Source of the DNA: Paraglomus occultum
Lineage: Eukaryota > Glomeromycota > Glomeromycetes > Paraglomerales > Paraglomeraceae
Assembly: GCA_910592205.1 (NCBI GenBank)
Contig: CAJVPJ010000165.1
Span: 1-38,237, forward strand
Direction: 5' to 3'
DNA: 38,237 bases
Shown: positions 34,401 through 38,237 of the stretch, one piece after another
Layout of the letters: each line of letters opens with the position of its first letter
How positions within the stretch are numbered: position 1 is the first letter of the stretch
The notes under the pieces: model-generated
What the model was told of the DNA's origin: nothing
The model's input: the letters and a program-made list of their open reading frames with translations, nothing else
The model's database searches: none
Program-made: the position numbers and the translations under genes

Positions 34401-36304
34401 CTAATCCCCATATATCTCTCCATTTATCAGTAAGGAGCATTCAATGTCCACTGGCTGAGAAGATTTCGACTCATCTAGGGACCAACCAAGTACGAATTCT
34501 CCAGAGTCTTGGGTCTCGAATTTGTAATACTGTATTTCTTCCGTATTGGGTGTGGATGTCGATACCAATACTCTGCAGAAAGAGATCGATCAATTACGAA
34601 TCCGGCACAATAGATATGTACGGAAAATAGATGAAGATACAAACATATTTTCTTCCTTATTTGGATTTTCATCCAGCTTGATAAATCTAACATCAAAGTT
34701 TACACCTTTTGCACCACCAATGATTCTAAATTTGATTTCAAGCTTTCCCTGAGTATCTCCTTTGTCATCCTTCACGAATAGTACTTCACGCGTTTCTCTA
34801 CAGCCACCGCGCAATCGTACGCGCACTGGGAACTCTGAGGAGGGGGCCACAGGTGTGCTAGGTCTGGATGGCGTTTGTGTGACAGAAAGAGAAGAACGTG
34901 AAATCGGCGGTATATTTTTTTTGACAACCGACGGTACGCATCCGCCTAAACAAGAATGTGGATGAAGCACAATATATGACGTATGATTGACGGGAACAAG
35001 CATATTAGGCTTACCAGGCATGTGTGAGCAAGTGCAATTTCCGCCCAAAAATGAGGGAAGGTTTTCAGCGTCTATGTGTTCGAGTAATGTTGACTTTGCA
35101 AAATATAAGTCAACTTTGATCAGACACTAATCTCTTAAGAAATCGGTCATACTTTATAAGAGAGTACGACTAAATTTATCAGTACCTGAAAGTCTTTCCC
35201 GCAGATGCTTATTTTCTTTAATAAACCAGGATCTAACCAACTTTTAGCTAGGTTCCATATCATTACAAACATCCGAGGTGTATTCACAATGAAAAGTTTG
35301 CCTAATCGCTCCGGGTAGTATTTCTGGTCCAGGTCACTAATTGCTCTGTACATTGACAGTGCTGGCATATGTATCTCTTTTCGTATGGAATGACAAATGA
35401 CATGCACGTTATTGATCCGGTTAAGCAGTCGCTTGTTATAATTATTTTCAAGAATTGGTGTAAATTACTTACGATGCATTCCCATTCCTTCACAATCTAA
35501 TATCACAGTCTCTTTGTCGATCACTGTTCCTGCCCGCCTGCTGAGTTCGGGCATGACAACTCGGTGAGAGAATTCTTGACAAGAAATATGCCAATCAAGA
35601 AGTTCTTCCAATTTGACGTTTTTGGCTATTTGTTTCGCATCGTGGTATCCCTTTAGAAGTAGACGTTTTAGATATCATGCTACCTGTAGAATGAGCGTTG
35701 CCGCCGAAAATGTTCCTGAATTACTCACAGCACGTTCGATATATATAGCTCTACCCTCTTTATCAGTTTTGTGTAAACAATTTCCTCCAAAATATTTGTA
35801 TATTTTTGGCAAATATGCAGGAATTTCATCTACAGCTTCCACATTTGAATCCGGCAAATAAGGTGCGAAGCCGCGAATGGGATAAAGTATTGGAGTGCCT
35901 GGATTTATTACGGGCAATGGGCGCGAGTCGATCTTTTCCTTAGCACGCCAGGCTGCCGTATCGTCTAGCTGCTGCTTGGCTTTTTGCTAGCGAATATTAT
36001 TATAGTAAATAACATTTGACTGATTTCTGTGAAGACTAAGAATACATTAGAATTTCGCTTACCAACTGGAAACTTCTGGCAGTGGCAAATCTTGATAATG
36101 TCTATACAAAAAAAAATGAAGTCTGTTTAATGGAAACCATCAAACAAAGCATATTCAATACTCGGCCGGACTTACAGCGTCGTCATACCGATCGTATTCT
36201 GGACCTAATAGTTTCCTGAACTCAACTATGACGTCCTTTTGGTTTTCAGGACTCTGATCCTGCTTACTGCGTCCTACCGAGGATGAACCACTTCTCTTGA
36301 ACAT
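34401..36304 (-). CDS. Sec14-like phospholipid-binding protein with C-terminal GOLD domain
   Basis: Eight exons on the complement (34401-34570, 34622-34945, 35015-35093, 35186-35376, 35473-35650, 35729-35986, 36063-36101, 36176-36304) give 455 residues with closed phases. The CRAL-TRIO N-lobe (TLSRFATARSFQL.KAKQQL, about residues 44-64) is followed by the lipid-binding CRAL-TRIO domain: GRAIYIERAG, VILDCEGMGMHQ, DQKYYPERLGKLFIVNTPRMF, AKSWLDPGLLKKI and LPSFLGGNC (about 135-310). The C-terminal part, with FVKDDKGDTQGKLEIKFRI and YYKFETQDSGEFVLGWSLDE, fits a GOLD domain as in animal SEC14L proteins. Such proteins move or present phosphatidylinositol and other lipids. A strong GTGAGT donor ends the 35729 exon. 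Confidence 0.88.
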
Positions 36305-36387
36305 TCTTCCAAATCAAAAGAATTCAACCTGCTCAATAAAAATATTATTTGTGGGTGCAACATGAACGAGTGACGTCACATCAGTCA

Positions 36388-36436
36388 TACTCATTATTAT
36401 TGTCATTATTATTGTCATTATTATTGTCATTATTAT
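36388..36436. repeat. 12-bp tandem repeat (TTATTATTGTCA, about four units)
   Basis: Directly visible perfect units upstream of the Sec14/GOLD start codon. Confidence 0.85.
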
Positions 36437-36440
36437 ACGG

Positions 36441-36490
36441 ATATTACCGGCTATACCGGTTCCTCTTATACCCCCGGCCAAAAATTCCCG
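36441..36490. mobile_element. Probable decayed relative of the left-edge pogo-like terminus
   Basis: TTACCGGCTATACCGGTTCCTCTTATACC followed by GGCCAAAAA resembles the reverse complement of positions 1-61 (CCGGC..CTATACCGGTTTCACCTTATACCGG..CCAAAAA) with gaps. The terminal GAGTTGACTG is not present nearby, so only the subterminal part is recognisable. Confidence 0.4.
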
Positions 36491-36724
36491 TGTGGCCCGA
36501 CGAAGCAATACCAACATGCCTTAAAAATAACACTTTTCATGGAATGGAAGAATCAGCGCATAAATAATTTTAATTAATGCACAGTCACAGGGTAATGGGG
36601 GTAATTATAGCAAAATTAAATTTCACAAGAAATAATTCGATGTACTCCCGTTTTTTTCCCCGAAAAACCATCTGATATCTCGTTTTCATTGGACTCGATT
36701 AAAATTACTTGTTCAGGAATTGCT

Positions 36725-37085
36725 CCCATCCCTCGACCAAAAGTGCTTTAATCCATCGGCATTCTTCGGTACCTTGTTCTGCAAGGCTAATTCATGACAT
36801 TCTCGACAATGAAATCCTTAGCAAATCTTAAAATAGCTGCCTGTTGCAAATGCCAATTGCTTTGATACATGACTGGGCAGCAATAGTGACAGTAATATAT
36901 GGACGAAGAAAGGCCTCCACGAGTCTCCATAAAGCAAACGATGGCGTTTCTCTTTCGCAAGTCGCCACCCTATTCTGGAATTGGAATCGATTTTGGGGCG
37001 GACTCTGATTCATTATTAACAAACTTGTCGTGATTTCTGGATAATTGGTAAATTTCGACTTGCGAAAACCTAAATAGATCACTTT
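36725..37085 (-). other. Unassigned coding-like segment, possibly a small or decayed gene
   Basis: On the minus strand one frame reads MNQSPPQNRFQF...LWRLVEAFLRPYITV. An overlapping frame reads YYCHYCCPVMYQSNWHLQQAAILRFAKD, and, shifted by one base, CRECHELALQNKVPKNADGLKHFW then a stop near 36730. The last two pieces look protein-like and contain CxxCH-type cysteine-histidine clusters, but I could not join them with a splice that keeps phase. Either an intron was missed or the gene is frameshifted. The product is not recognised. Confidence 0.3.
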
Positions 37086-37757
37086 TGCTGTCAATTGATT
37101 TGGCTAAAGTTTACCATACAAGTAAAAGTCGTTATAAGAAACCTCGATAAAAGAAATTGAGCATATGAGGAATTTTTCCCGATCTGAACCAGTTTTATAC
37201 AAATTCTGTTCATTATAAGAAGTATTATCTCGATATTGTGATTTTCTATGACCAAATATAATATCGTGACTGCTCTGATATAAGAAAGTTACATTTGATA
37301 AAAAAATATATTACGCTCGATATAATAATAAGGCTGAGCCAATACGTGGTAATAACGGCTTTTAGTAACCCATTCATTTTGAAGGGAACCTGTTAAAAAT
37401 AAATCCTACAAATGCAATCTGTAACGCATCGCTGAAGCAAGAAAGAAATAAAGTTCGCAAAACAACAAGAACCTTAGCAGGAAACCAGAAAACCGGACGT
37501 TGTCGAGTGAAACACTAAATATGTACTTACTCTCAATGAGTTAGTGAATAGGTTTAATATAGGCGAATCCACATTCTCGAAATTTTACCAAAGAAAACAT
37601 ATTTGCGCACTAATGGCCAACAATTGCTTGTCGGCATGCGAAATATCCAAATCGTGAAGAAGCACCCTGCTCTTTGATTTGCGGAAGCTGGATTACAATA
37701 CCAGACTCTTGTGGGTTGGTGGGCTGGTCAACCCCAAACGCAGTTTACATATTCTCC

Positions 37758-37792
37758 AAAAAAGAAAAAGAAAAAGAAAAAGAAAAAAGAAC
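37758..37792. repeat. (GAAAAA)n low-complexity tract
   Basis: About five consecutive GAAAAA units are directly visible. Confidence 0.8.
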
Positions 37793-37847
37793 GGCTGCGC
37801 GCATTGCCAGTCTTATGACTATCATAATAACGTCTGGAATTCATATA

Positions 37848-38034
37848 CAGTCCCCGGTAAAAATAATGGCGCGTGATTTTTTGTAAATAAAAAATGCACT
37901 TTATTATAAATTTTAGGAAATATATACATTTCCTTAAAACTACGTAGTATAACTACAACTTTTGTTATAATTTTAATACTTGGTATGCGCTCCTTCAGCA
38001 TTAATACATGCTTAAACTCGATTTAATACTATTA
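37848..38034 (-). mobile_element. Tc1-like transposon 3' end with degenerate transposase tail
   Basis: A TA at 37846-37847 is followed by the Tc1-like terminus CAGTCCCCGGTAAAAATAATGG. Inside, on the minus strand, 37973-38034 translates as NRV-stop-ACINAEGAHTKY-stop, the C-terminal signature of Tc1 family transposases (usually ACI.AKGGHTKY), with one in-frame TAA. The element is then interrupted at 38033 by another terminus. It is clearly inactive. Confidence 0.8.
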
Positions 38035-38237
38035 CACTCAGTGGAAAAAAGTCACCGGACACTTTGTATATTAATATTTGAATATTGCTCGGGATAATGT
38101 ATAATAAAATGACTGTGGATTTTTACCATAAATAGTTTAGCATCCGTAAATCATTCTATCGTGGAACAGTCGCGAATATTGATGTAAACAAAGTCAATTA
38201 ATAACAAAGTTTTTCTTCGATCTCTCTTATTCATTAC
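38035..38237. mobile_element. Second Tc1-like element inserted into the first, cut by the window edge
   Basis: After a TA at 38033-38034 the sequence CACTCAGTGGAAAAAAGTCACCGGACACTTTGT begins, resembling another Tc1-type terminus. It interrupts the transposase tail of the neighbouring element. The interior continues past the window, so its type and coding capacity cannot be judged. Confidence 0.6.

Larger units (their letters stand above)
36305..37847. other. Gene-poor right flank with repeats and coding-like fragments
   Basis: Holds a TTATTATTGTCA microsatellite (about 36388-36436), a stretch resembling the left-edge transposon terminus (about 36441-36490), a coding-like stretch on the minus strand (about 36725-37085) and a (GAAAAA)n tract (about 37758-37792). 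Around 37130-37325, ATAAGAA and CTCGATA motifs recur, which may be a decayed transposon end. No complete gene was found. Confidence 0.5.

Noticed and set aside
35651-35683. A 33-bp intron in the Sec14/GOLD gene
   Set aside because: Using the stronger GTGAGT donor at 35728 gives an ordinary 78-bp intron and joins GRAIYIERA to GYHDAKQ, matching the family better.
1-38237. tRNA, rRNA or CRISPR loci
   Set aside because: No T-loop/acceptor pairs, rRNA-like blocks or regularly spaced direct repeats with spacers were found on reading both strands. A covariance search could still find a divergent tRNA.

Overview
The window looks like a chromosome segment from a filamentous, early-diverging fungus. 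Nearly every gene is broken by short phase-consistent introns (mostly about 45-130 bp, GT..AG). The base composition is AT-rich. The gene set mixes fungal families (Csf1, Cox19, Ysa1, an Aim18-like chalcone-isomerase relative, Spc24) with families that budding yeasts lack or have reduced (Golgi pH regulator, RNPS1, a TCERG1-like WW/FF protein). I infer Mucoromycota-like, but cannot name a genus. No tRNA, rRNA or CRISPR array was seen.

Layout, left to right. 1-75: one end of a pogo/Tigger-like DNA transposon. 308-3252 (-): TCERG1-like splicing/elongation factor, divergent from GPN1 at 3615-5066 (+). 5890-9506 (-): Mediator subunit MED16, divergent from ATG5 at 9729-10980 (+). 11595-14122 (-): Golgi pH regulator, divergent from COX19 at 14357-14773 (+), which ends 3 bp from the end of the Nudix hydrolase YSA1 at 14777-15788 (-). 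15837-16541 (-): remnant of an AIM18-type chalcone-isomerase-like gene with a 124-bp MITE in its first exon and no 3' half. 17486-18853 (+): bestrophin-family channel. 19295-19440: a second MITE. 20084-20891 (+): kinetochore SPC24, which ends 18 bp from the end of the giant lipid-transfer gene CSF1/BLTP1 at 20910-about 32690 (-). About 32888-33984 (+): RNPS1, whose start codon appears to be split by an intron. 34401-36304 (-): Sec14/GOLD lipid-binding protein. From 36305 to the right edge the window is gene-poor. It holds a relative of the left-edge transposon, a microsatellite, unassigned coding-like sequence and two nested Tc1-like elements.

These are mostly housekeeping genes with no shared pathway. 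They act in transcription and splicing (TCERG1-like, MED16, RNPS1, and GPN1 for Pol II import), membranes and lipids (CSF1, Sec14/GOLD, GPHR, bestrophin), mitochondria (COX19, AIM18-like), nucleotide clean-up (YSA1), autophagy (ATG5) and the kinetochore (SPC24). They lie as alternating divergent and convergent pairs. Exon boundaries given below were read by eye from splice sites. For all genes except CSF1 the reading phase closes from start to stop, which is strong internal support. I saw no novel multi-gene system. The most interesting items are the transposon-disrupted AIM18-like gene, the split RNPS1 start codon, the intron distribution in CSF1 and the transposon families at the edges.
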